This document shows, piece after piece, positions 1-5,805 of a DNA stretch of 7,820 bases (position 1 is the first letter of the stretch; every line of letters starts with the position of its first letter). The stretch is from positions 1 to 7,820 of the forward strand of contig JACQUT010000063.1 in the NCBI GenBank assembly GCA_016267585.1, in the 5' to 3' direction. The stretch is from Cyanobacteria bacterium NC_groundwater_1444_Ag_S-0.65um_54_12 (lineage in GTDB: Bacteria > Cyanobacteriota > Sericytochromatia > S15B-MN24 > VGJW01). The notes beneath the pieces were generated by a model, which had not been told where the DNA came from, did no database searches, and was given only the letters and a program-made list of their open reading frames with translations. A program made the translations under genes and the position numbers.

Positions 1-1092
1 CGCATCGGCCACCAGCAACGTGCGATCTGCTAGTAGAGCTAGTGCAGCAGGGCCTTGCAGTAGAGCGCTATTAGCCGGACCACCATCGCCGTTCGATCCG
101 GGCGTACCAGTACCGGCAAAGGTATGGATGGTTCCCTGGCTATCGAGATACCTGATCCGGTGGTTGCCATAGTCGGCAATCCAGCAGCCACCTCGTTCGT
201 CTGGCAAAATCGCCACCGGTTGGTTCAATTGCGCAGCAATGGCCGGGCCGCCATCGCCGTTCGATCCGGGAGTTCCATTGCCTGCCAGTACGGTTAAATT
301 GCCGCTTTGGTCGATTCGCAGTGCGCGATGGCCCAAGAATTCGGCGATATAGAGATTACCCGCAACATCATAGGCCACGCCGGCTGGTCCAACTAGCGCA
401 GCTGCGGTGGCGGTCAGGCCAGCAGATGGACTGGCACTGCCACCGCCGGCAATGGTTCCTATGTTGCCCTGGCGATCTATGGCACGAACCCGATTATTGC
501 CATAGTCGGCGATCGCCAGGGTGCCATCGCCAGCAATGGCTATGCCGAAAGGATGGTTCAACTGGGCATCGCGAGCTGGTCCGCCATCACCAGCGAAGCC
601 TAAGGCGCCCCATCCGGCAACCGTGGCAATACTTCCCGAGGCAATTCTCCTGACCTGGTGGTTTTGATAATCTGCTACGAAAATCACCTCATTCGTTTGT
701 CTAGCCAAGCCGGCGGGGCCAGCAAATAGCGCACTGGCTAATGTGCCACCATCACCGGCGTTGCCGGATGATCCACTGGCAGCTCCGGCAAAGGCGAGAG
801 CCCGAAATAACGTCAACTGCCGGGAAGCTGAAGCGGGCGGGCTGCTAGGCCAGGCAGTGGTAGTTGGCTCGGGGGAGTTAGCTGGCAACTCTGAGCTTGG
901 ACCCGGCAAAGGAATTGGCGGCGGTACCGTCGAAGACAGATTAATCAGGGGAATAGTGCTCTTGGCTACTAGTGGTTTACTCAGATGGCTAGAAGAACCC
1001 AGTCCCGGTGCCAAGGCGCTGATGGTGCAACCCAGAGACAGGGCGGCGGCCGAGAGAGGTAGGCCATAGGGACGCAGAGCCGCAAATGGCAT
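1..1092 (-). CDS. NHL-repeat beta-propeller protein, probable exported lipoprotein (C-terminus outside window)
   Basis: My translation of the minus strand from the ATG at 1092 is open for 364 codons to the window edge, so the C-terminus is missing. Residues 1-22 form a hydrophobic leader ending SLGC22. A lipoprotein signal is likely but the lipobox is imperfect (Ser at -3). Residues about 30-90 are a Pro/Ser/Thr-rich linker. From about residue 98 NHL-type blades follow, with cores VIFVADYQNHQVRRI (136-150), TLAIADYGNNRVRAID, NLYIAEFLGHRALRID, CWIADYGNHRIRYLD and the start of a fifth. They are joined by linkers of the GDGGPA type (168-173, 279-284, 335-340). NHL repeats fold into beta-propellers that bind proteins, sugars or nucleic acids; no enzyme residues are recognisable and the ligand is unknown. 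The gene lies 107 bp downstream of the S8 protease on the same strand and may be co-transcribed. A second ATG at 1097 is out of frame. High confidence in family, none in ligand. Confidence 0.87.
   Translation of the reverse strand, partial: MPFAALRPYGLPLSAAALSLGCTISALAPGLGSSSHLSKPLVAKSTIPLINLSSTVPPPIPLPGPSSELPANSPEPTTTAWPSSPPASASRQLTLFRALAFAGAASGSSGNAGDGGTLASALFAGPAGLARQTNEVIFVADYQNHQVRRIASGSIATVAGWGALGFAGDGGPARDAQLNHPFGIAIAGDGTLAIADYGNNRVRAIDRQGNIGTIAGGGSASPSAGLTATAAALVGPAGVAYDVAGNLYIAEFLGHRALRIDQSGNLTVLAGNGTPGSNGDGGPAIAAQLNQPVAILPDERGGCWIADYGNHRIRYLDSQGTIHTFAGTGTPGSNGDGGPANSALLQGPAALALLADRTLLVADA
83..270. repeat. Direct DNA repeat marking duplicated NHL blades (copies 83-102 and 251-270)
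   Basis: A 20-bp sequence (beginning CCATCGCCG and ending GATCCGGG on the + strand) occurs identically at 83-102 and 251-270. The copies are 168 bp apart, which is exactly 56 codons. It encodes the repeated TPGSNGDGG linker of the propeller. A second pair, CATAGTCGGC at 168-177 and 501-510, is 333 bp (111 codons) apart, about two blades. Near-identity at DNA level points to recent blade duplication or gene conversion inside the propeller. Confidence 0.75.
509..516. other. HIP1-type octamer GCGATCGC
   Basis: An exact copy of the palindromic octamer GCGATCGC lies inside the NHL gene. This octamer is strongly over-represented in many cyanobacterial genomes. Two more exact copies occur at 7282-7289 and 7409-7416. 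It has no assigned function at this site and is noted only as a possible lineage marker. Confidence 0.5.
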
Positions 1093-1100
1093 GCCATGAT

Positions 1101-1109
1101 ATCTCCTTT
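1101..1109 (-). promoter_or_regulatory. Shine-Dalgarno of the NHL gene, shared by two out-of-frame ATGs
   Basis: On the minus strand AAAGGAGAT lies 5 nt (counted from AGGAG) before an ATG at 1097 and 10 nt before the ATG at 1092. The first ATG opens a frame of only 38 codons. The second opens the NHL protein with its leader peptide, so 1092 is taken as the gene start. The spacing would nominally favour the short frame, so the overlap could lower NHL expression. This last point is inference. Confidence 0.6.
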
Positions 1110-1199
1110 GTCATTAGCCTAGGTCCTCACGATGACGTCCATATCACGGCATCTTGAACAGTTTTGTTAATCTACCAGGTAGCAGATTGGCTAATGGAT

Positions 1200-2393
1200 T
1201 CAGGGTAGACGTCCCAGATCCAGTCGTCCCCAGCCAAGGCTAGAGCTTTGTAAGCCAGGCAAAGGTGGTGCGGCGAAGCGAATGGCATTTATGACCTGTT
1301 CTACCGACCAGTCGGGATGTTCTGCCAGCAAGATGGCGGCCGCTGCCGAAACAAAAGGCGCAGCCATCGAAGTACCGCTGTCTAGCTGATAACTACCACC
1401 AGGAATCGTTGAAATAATGTTATCGCCCGGTGCGGCTATCCCGATGGCTTCCCCGCGATAATTCGAATAGGATGCCAATGAGCCATCGCTGCGCAATGCG
1501 GCTACTGCCAGCAAACCTGGCGTAGTAGCAGGCTGGGTGAGTGCACCGCCATTGTTGCCAGCAGCCGCAACCACCACTGCCCCGCGTGAGCGCGCAAAAT
1601 CCACTGCTGATTGGTAGGCCGGGTTCACTGTCGTGTCATTCGAGTTGAAAGAGAGGTTTATTACTTTCGCTCCCGCCAAGATAGCGTAGGAAATCCCGCT
1701 AAGCGCCGCGGCATCGTTTCCGCCATTCTTGCCCAGAACTTTTACCGCAAGTAGCCGAACGTTCCATGCCACGCCAGCCACGCCGATACCGTTGTTGCCG
1801 GCCGCGCCTATGATACCCGCTACGTGGGTGCCATGCCCGACATCGTCTCGGGAGTCTTGGGTAACATCGAGGGTATTGGCACCCAGCGACACGCGACCTG
1901 CCAGCTCGGGGTGCGAGGCGTCAATACCGGTATCCAGGACAGCGACCATTACCTTGGAGGTATCCACTCGGCGATCCCAGAAGGACGTTACGTTGAGATT
2001 GCCTCGACTGAAAGGCCATTGCTGCTCGAAGAGTGGATCGTTAGGCCAGAATGAACCGAGCTTTGGCCGATTGGGTACCACGTGAACAATATCCTTGATG
2101 GCTTGCAACCTGGCATTGACCATCCGGAAATCTAGCTCGGGCGGTACCTCGTAGACCCGTACTTCGCCAGCCAGTGAAAAGGCCTGTACCTCTGCTAGTT
2201 TTTTACCGGCGATCAACACCGGTTTGGGCACGCTGCCAGGTCGATACAGGGCTATGATCTGCCGGGCCAGCCAGGCAGTATGGGCCGGCGCCGTGGGTAC
2301 CTTGACTGCCGGGTTCACTGCCGAACAACCGATGGCTTGCCAGCTGACTAGCAGTGCTGCGAGCAGGGAAATGCCAAGTTGCTTTCGCTCCAT
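1200..2393 (-). CDS. S8 family subtilisin-like serine protease, probable lipoprotein
   Basis: This 397-residue subtilase hydrolyses peptide bonds outside the cytoplasm. Residues 1-23 are a basic then hydrophobic leader ending AIGC23, a near-lipobox, so membrane anchoring after signal peptidase II cleavage is likely. Residues about 57-108 resemble an I9-type propeptide (chaperone/inhibitor). The family junction PNDPLFEQQW is at 117-126. The triad is complete: Asp154 in VAVLDTGID, His187 in GHGTHVAG and Ser342 in SGTSMAAP. The oxyanion Asn280 sits in VVAAAGNNGG. There is no C-terminal accessory domain; the protein ends soon after the last helix of the fold. The length is typical of a minimal secreted subtilase. 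The ATG at 2393 is the first in frame that yields the leader, although only a weak purine stretch (GAGGG) precedes it. The NHL gene follows 107 bp downstream. The substrate is unknown. It may be a housekeeping or nutritional extracellular protease, or a processor of the neighbouring surface protein. Confidence 0.95.
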   Translation of the reverse strand: MERKQLGISLLAALLVSWQAIGCSAVNPAVKVPTAPAHTAWLARQIIALYRPGSVPKPVLIAGKKLAEVQAFSLAGEVRVYEVPPELDFRMVNARLQAIKDIVHVVPNRPKLGSFWPNDPLFEQQWPFSRGNLNVTSFWDRRVDTSKVMVAVLDTGIDASHPELAGRVSLGANTLDVTQDSRDDVGHGTHVAGIIGAAGNNGIGVAGVAWNVRLLAVKVLGKNGGNDAAALSGISYAILAGAKVINLSFNSNDTTVNPAYQSAVDFARSRGAVVVAAAGNNGGALTQPATTPGLLAVAALRSDGSLASYSNYRGEAIGIAAPGDNIISTIPGGSYQLDSGTSMAAPFVSAAAAILLAEHPDWSVEQVINAIRFAAPPLPGLQSSSLGWGRLDLGRLP

Positions 2394-2492
2394 AGGGGCC
2401 CGCCCTCATCCAGCAGTGCTGACTGGTCAATTACCAAGCACCACTGCTATAACACTAAACCTTCACTGACCTGTGCTGTTTCACAATTTCCG

Positions 2493-2507
2493 ACAAAATA
2501 TTTTTGT
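2493..2507. promoter_or_regulatory. Perfect inverted repeat ACAAAA-TAT-TTTTGT, possible operator
   Basis: Two 6-bp arms flank a 3-bp centre, about 100 bp upstream of the protease start and downstream of the candidate kinase terminator. The location suits a regulator binding site for the protease gene. The sequence is AT-rich and short, so chance is a real alternative. No second copy was seen in the window. Confidence 0.3.
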
Positions 2508-2563
2508 AAGATTTCAGAGCCCCGCCCTCTGAGGTCTCGTCTCCCCTCTGAATCACGAGGCAA

Positions 2564-2599
2564 GCAAGACAAAACCAGCACCGAAAAATACAGTGCTGG
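2564..2599 (-). terminator. Intrinsic terminator after the kinase gene
   Basis: Read on the minus strand, CCAGCAC (2599-2593) pairs with GTGCTGG (2581-2575) across an 11-nt loop, and TTTTGTCTTG follows directly. The 7-bp GC-rich stem plus a T-rich tail is the pattern of a rho-independent terminator. It lies about 150 nt after the kinase stop codon and would separate the kinase transcript from the protease gene. The loop is rather large and the T-tract is interrupted. Confidence 0.6.
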
Positions 2600-2751
2600 C
2601 CTTGGACTCTTGGCTTATGGGTAATGAGGAAGATCATCGCAGGGAACTATGGTCAATGCCCCTCTACCCCGGCGACATAAATTTGAAAAGGTATACTGTT
2701 GTAGTATTAAGTGTTGAAGGGGTGATATTTACACCTTGTCAGCTGTCAAGA

Positions 2752-4845
2752 TCATGCGAGCGCGAGCAGCTTGCCGCTTGCCGTGCCAGCATAGACGAAG
2801 CCATCGCCACAGATTGGAGCGTTCACGAAAGCTTCGCCCGCAGTATGTTGCCACCGCAGTTTGCCGGTCTCGCGCTCTAGCGCATAGAGTATGCCTTCGC
2901 CAGTCGTAAGATAAAGCTGTGCGCCGGCGAGGCATGTTCCCAGTATGGGACGACCGCCGGCACTGAAGCTCCAGCGGCGCGCTCGCTCGGATAACGAGTA
3001 GGCGAACAACTTCCAGCCAGCCGGCAGTATATAAAGTGAGGAATCATCTACCAGCGGTGGCGGAACCGGCCCCGGACTCGCTGGCAGCGATCCGGTATGA
3101 TGGGCCCAGTGTAGATAACCATCGGCCAGATTTATACAATAAAGGCAGTCCCAAGAGCTATATAGATAAGCTCGACGCCCCATGACAATCGGGCGGGAAA
3201 ATATCCGCCGGCCGGCCGCTGGTGGATGATCCTGGCAAAAAGGTTGTTCTTGCGTCCAGAGCAAAGCTCCATCATGCACCCTGAAGGCTGTTGCTGTTTG
3301 TTTGAAGATCAGCAGAATAGTATTACCATGACAGGTGGCCAGGGCGGGACCATCCAACCGTAATATAGCTTCCGGATCGGCTTGCAGCCGTTTGCGTCCA
3401 TAAGCGGTTGACCAAAGTTCTTGACCGTCAGTATCAAAAGCTAGTAATCGCCGTTCGATAACATCTATTACTATGACCCGATCATCGGCCACTATTGGTG
3501 CCTGTCCGCTCAGCAGACCAAGCAAAGGATGGGTCCATGCTAAATCTCCGTTAGCCAGAGCGAAACTGGTCAAAAGCCCTTGACTTTGTATGACGATTCT
3601 ATTACCAAACGCCTCTGGTGCGTTCGGTACGGAACCGTCACCGGGGATAGGACGCGCCCAGCTGATAGAACCATTGCTGGTCGCTATGGCGTACAGGATG
3701 CGATCTTGCCCTACGGCTAAAAGTGTTCCTTGCCAGAGCGTTGGCATCTGAGCTAGCGGAGCGGGCAAACGCACCTCCCACCTTACTTCGCCACGTGGCT
3801 CCGGTCCACCAGTCACATAGCGACCGCGCTCTTGGCCTGAGTAATCTCCGAGCGCCACTGTTGGCATGACGTCAGGGACTGCTACCTTCACCGATCCGGG
3901 CAAAGCAACTGGTAAAGTGGCATTTATGCCGTAGCCTAGATCACGTAGCACGTCACCCGCATGATCGTATCTGGCGGAAACTACTGGTTCCAATAAGCGA
4001 TCGAGAACTCGTGCCAATCTGGGCGGTAAACCGCCTGGCACCTGATGCCGTCCGATTTTTGCCTCGAAATACGCCTGGGGATTTTTGCCCAAGAGCAAAT
4101 GCAACGCAGTTGCACCCAGGGCATATAGATCGCTGGCGGGAACGGCATGACCTAACACTTGCTCTGGTGGCGCATAACCTTGAGTGTAGACGATAGTCGT
4201 CATCCCATCTTGCACCGTCAGTAAACCGGGCCGCGAAGCCATACGCACCGCCCCGAAGTCTATCAAGATTACCTGCCCGCTCTCGCCGAGCAACAAGTTA
4301 GCTGGCTTGATGTCACGGTGCACTATGGGTGGGGTTCGGCCATGTAGATACTCTAACGTCTTGAGTAAACTGACCAGCACCCGCAGGGTTTCTTCTTCGG
4401 AAAAGGTCCCGCGCTCCGCGATCAGCTTGCCCAGATTGTGGCCTTCGATGAAATCTTCTACCAGGTAATCACGCTGATCTTGACTGAAAAAACCCTGAAT
4501 GCGCGGAATACCAGGATGACCGAGTGCTGCCAGGATCCGGGCTTCTTGCGCGAACAGAACACGAGCTTGCTCGCGTTCTGCTAGTTGTGGGCGTAACTCC
4601 TTGAGTACCTGGCGGCGTCCGAAAAGTTGCAGGTCTTCGACAATATAGGTCGTCGCGAAGCCGCCTTCCGAACTCAGTACCTCGATGACTCGGTAACGGT
4701 TGTCTAGAACTGTGCCCAGAGGGAGCGGCAACTGAACCTTGGCCCCGCAACCGCTACAAAAGCGGTGATCAGCCGGATTCAGGCGCTGGCAAATCGGACA
4801 GCTATTGTGCTCGGTGGCTTCTATCGGCAAGACTATTACTCCCAT
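2752..4845 (-). CDS. Ser/Thr protein kinase with N-terminal zinc ribbon and C-terminal PQQ-like beta-propeller
   Basis: This 697-residue protein has three parts. Residues 16-33 form a zinc ribbon (CPIC-x10-CSGC). Residues about 44-305 are a Hanks-type kinase that phosphorylates Ser/Thr: ATP lysine K82 (VLKEL), helix-C E101, catalytic loop HRDIKPAN (176-183), DFG 196-198 in IDFGAVR, APPEQ (225-229) and SDLYALG (238-244). The glycine loop is degenerate: S59 and A64 replace the first and third glycines, while G61 is kept. Residues about 350-697 are a propeller of roughly seven PQQ-type blades, with cores such as ILYAIATSNGSISW, LLAFDTDGQELW and ILYALERETGKLRW. This fold usually serves as a binding platform and need not bind PQQ. 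No membrane segment or leader is visible, so the propeller is predicted to be cytoplasmic. The start is uncertain: the ATG at 4845 has a poorly spaced SD, while the TTG at codon 6 is preceded by GGGAG at 8 nt. A TATCGG repeat lies just upstream. Confidence 0.93.
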   Translation of the reverse strand: MGVIVLPIEATEHNSCPICQRLNPADHRFCSGCGAKVQLPLPLGTVLDNRYRVIEVLSSEGGFATTYIVEDLQLFGRRQVLKELRPQLAEREQARVLFAQEARILAALGHPGIPRIQGFFSQDQRDYLVEDFIEGHNLGKLIAERGTFSEEETLRVLVSLLKTLEYLHGRTPPIVHRDIKPANLLLGESGQVILIDFGAVRMASRPGLLTVQDGMTTIVYTQGYAPPEQVLGHAVPASDLYALGATALHLLLGKNPQAYFEAKIGRHQVPGGLPPRLARVLDRLLEPVVSARYDHAGDVLRDLGYGINATLPVALPGSVKVAVPDVMPTVALGDYSGQERGRYVTGGPEPRGEVRWEVRLPAPLAQMPTLWQGTLLAVGQDRILYAIATSNGSISWARPIPGDGSVPNAPEAFGNRIVIQSQGLLTSFALANGDLAWTHPLLGLLSGQAPIVADDRVIVIDVIERRLLAFDTDGQELWSTAYGRKRLQADPEAILRLDGPALATCHGNTILLIFKQTATAFRVHDGALLWTQEQPFCQDHPPAAGRRIFSRPIVMGRRAYLYSSWDCLYCINLADGYLHWAHHTGSLPASPGPVPPPLVDDSSLYILPAGWKLFAYSLSERARRWSFSAGGRPILGTCLAGAQLYLTTGEGILYALERETGKLRWQHTAGEAFVNAPICGDGFVYAGTASGKLLALA

Positions 4846-4860
4846 ATCCCTTGTCCGTTG

Positions 4861-4890
4861 CCGATACCGATACCGATACCGATACCGGTA
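4861..4890. repeat. Hexanucleotide tandem repeat (CCGATA x4 then CCGGTA; TATCGG on the kinase strand)
   Basis: Four perfect copies of CCGATA (4861-4884) are followed by one variant, CCGGTA (4885-4890). The block ends 15 bp upstream of the kinase ATG, within its leader or promoter. A further GGTATCGG occurs in inverted orientation at 4938-4945, so the leader could fold back on itself. Tandem hexamers are prone to slippage. Because the block is non-coding, a change in copy number would alter promoter or leader spacing rather than reading frame. Confidence 0.85.
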
Positions 4891-5027
4891 CCGTGTCTGC
4901 TGCCGAACCGTTCCGGATCGAAGCGGATTCGGTCAGCGGTATCGGTCATCTGATCTCTCTGCTAATATTGCGATTCTGGTAGCATGAGATAACACTTTTT
5001 GACTAGGAAGACCACAGAGGGACAGTT

Positions 5028-5576
5028 TTGAATTGGTTGTTCATCGCAGGAGTGATCGCAGCAGTATTGGCTGGCATCATAATTGGCATGCTAGCGGTTC
5101 CCAAGACCCGCCGCATGCTGATTGCCAGGCTAACGAAGGCAATGGCCGACGCCTACCAGCGGCAACTATCCAAACAGTTCAAAGCAAAATTCCCGGAACT
5201 GTACGAACGCTTTGGCAAGATACGCCTTTCCGGCGATACGCCAAACACCCTGCAAACTGCCATGCGGCGCATACCACCGCAAGAAGGAATAAAGCTGCAG
5301 GCCGAGTTCCTGCGTTTGAGCGAAAACTTTCTAGCGCGTCATGGCGAGCTGGGGAATTTTATCTCCGTCCTCAAGAGTCAAGATGCCAAGGGCCAGGCCA
5401 AGGAAATGCAAAAAATCTTCAAGTTGCCGCCAGCGCAACGGCAAGCTATCGCGAAAGATTTGCTCTGGGCCTATGATCAAATATACGGGCGTTTTCCGCG
5501 GTGGGTGAAGATGCTGGAAGCCACCTTGCATGGCTCAGTTGACCAGGCTGCTGAACAACCGGTGGCGCGTAAGTAA
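5028..5576 (+). CDS. Small single-pass membrane protein of unknown function
   Basis: I do not recognise the family of this 182-residue protein. Residues 2-24 form one strongly hydrophobic membrane helix rich in Ile, Ala and Gly. It is followed by PKTRR, which by the positive-inside rule places the rest of the protein in the cytoplasm. Residues about 28-175 are basic, apparently mainly helical and rich in Lys, Arg, Gln and Ala, with no cysteines and no catalytic motif. Two aromatic patches stand out: FPELYERFG near 55-63 and YDQIYGRFPRW near 149-159. Translation probably starts at TTG 5028. GAGGG (5017-5021) lies 6 nt upstream, an in-frame TAG sits at 5004-5006, and no ATG or GTG occurs between. 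The gene is divergent from the kinase (182 bp between starts) and convergent with the zinc-ribbon gene. The gene is real judging by length, start signal and domain-like layout; its role is unknown. Confidence 0.75.
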   Translation: MNWLFIAGVIAAVLAGIIIGMLAVPKTRRMLIARLTKAMADAYQRQLSKQFKAKFPELYERFGKIRLSGDTPNTLQTAMRRIPPQEGIKLQAEFLRLSENFLARHGELGNFISVLKSQDAKGQAKEMQKIFKLPPAQRQAIAKDLLWAYDQIYGRFPRWVKMLEATLHGSVDQAAEQPVARK

Positions 5577-5607
5577 ATAGGTAACTGTTAACCAGATGGT
5601 TTATCGG

Positions 5608-5802
5608 TCAGGCCCCGCCCATGTAGTCCTCGTAATGGAAACCGCAATTGGGGCATTGCAGCTTCCAATAGTGTTCATCAAAGGAGCTGCTCAATACTTG
5701 CCGGGCACAATCCGGACAGGTTTTGCTGCCAGATTGCATTATTCTGATAGCTAGCTCTTCCAGTTCCGGTGCGGTACGTATTTTCATAAAGGAGTTCGTC
5801 AC
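5608..5802 (-). CDS. Small zinc-ribbon protein, coupled to the PLP-enzyme gene
   Basis: This protein of 64 residues or fewer has two CxxC pairs, CPDC (29-32) and CPNC (50-53), separated by 17 residues. This is the pattern of a structural zinc ribbon as found in small regulatory, RNA-binding or protein-interaction modules. The first 25 residues look helical (APELEELAIRIMQSG). There are no other recognisable residues. The stop of the PLP enzyme (5806-5808) is three bases before this frame's GTG at 5802, so the two genes are almost certainly in one transcript. The start is unclear. The GTG has no good SD. The ATG at 5787 (codon 6) is preceded by AGGTGA (5799-5804) at 11 nt and would give 59 residues. 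It could be a partner or regulator of the upstream enzyme, but neighbourhood is the only basis for that. Confidence is in a real zinc-ribbon protein, not in function. Confidence 0.75.
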   Translation of the reverse strand: MTNSFMKIRTAPELEELAIRIMQSGSKTCPDCARQVLSSSFDEHYWKLQCPNCGFHYEDYMGGA

Positions 5803-5805
5803 CTA

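Larger units (their letters stand above)
2394..2751. other. Intergenic region between kinase and protease genes
   Basis: No gene is supported in these 358 bp; the short frames here lack ribosome sites and family resemblance. The kinase-proximal part holds a terminator-like hairpin on the minus strand (2575-2599). A second, 6-bp hairpin lies at 2514-2532 (stem TCAGAG/CTCTGA with a seven-base loop) and has no U-tract. A perfect inverted repeat is at 2493-2507. The protease promoter must lie between about 2394 and 2564 if the terminator works, but I found no convincing -35/-10 pair there. Confidence 0.6.

Noticed and set aside
321..1069. Plus-strand open frames of about 110 codons at 321-653 and 743-1069
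   Set aside because: They lie opposite the NHL-repeat gene, whose translation shows clear repeats and a leader. The plus-strand peptides are low-complexity and match nothing.
1729..2085. Plus-strand open frames opposite the protease
   Set aside because: The minus-strand subtilase has a full catalytic triad, so the opposite frames are shadows.
2593..2880. Plus-strand frame of 95 codons reaching into the kinase 3' end
   Set aside because: It has no convincing ribosome site, overlaps the terminator and the kinase C-terminus, and its product looks like no known family.
4861..4890. Hexamer block considered as a CRISPR or iteron array
   Set aside because: The units are six bases with no spacers and no cas or rep gene nearby. 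It is a simple microsatellite.
4765..4987. Plus-strand frames giving a repeated Tyr-Arg or Ile-Pro tract
   Set aside because: The tract is the hexanucleotide repeat read as codons. The frames overlap the kinase N-terminus antisense and lack ribosome sites.
5033..5476. 147-codon frame overlapping the membrane-protein gene on the same strand
   Set aside because: The 5028 frame has an SD at proper spacing and a clear membrane helix, while this frame gives a Gln/Arg/His-rich product without features.
5577..5607. Search for a bidirectional terminator between the convergent genes
   Set aside because: Only a 4-bp stem (AACC-AGAT-GGTT) is visible, too weak to call.
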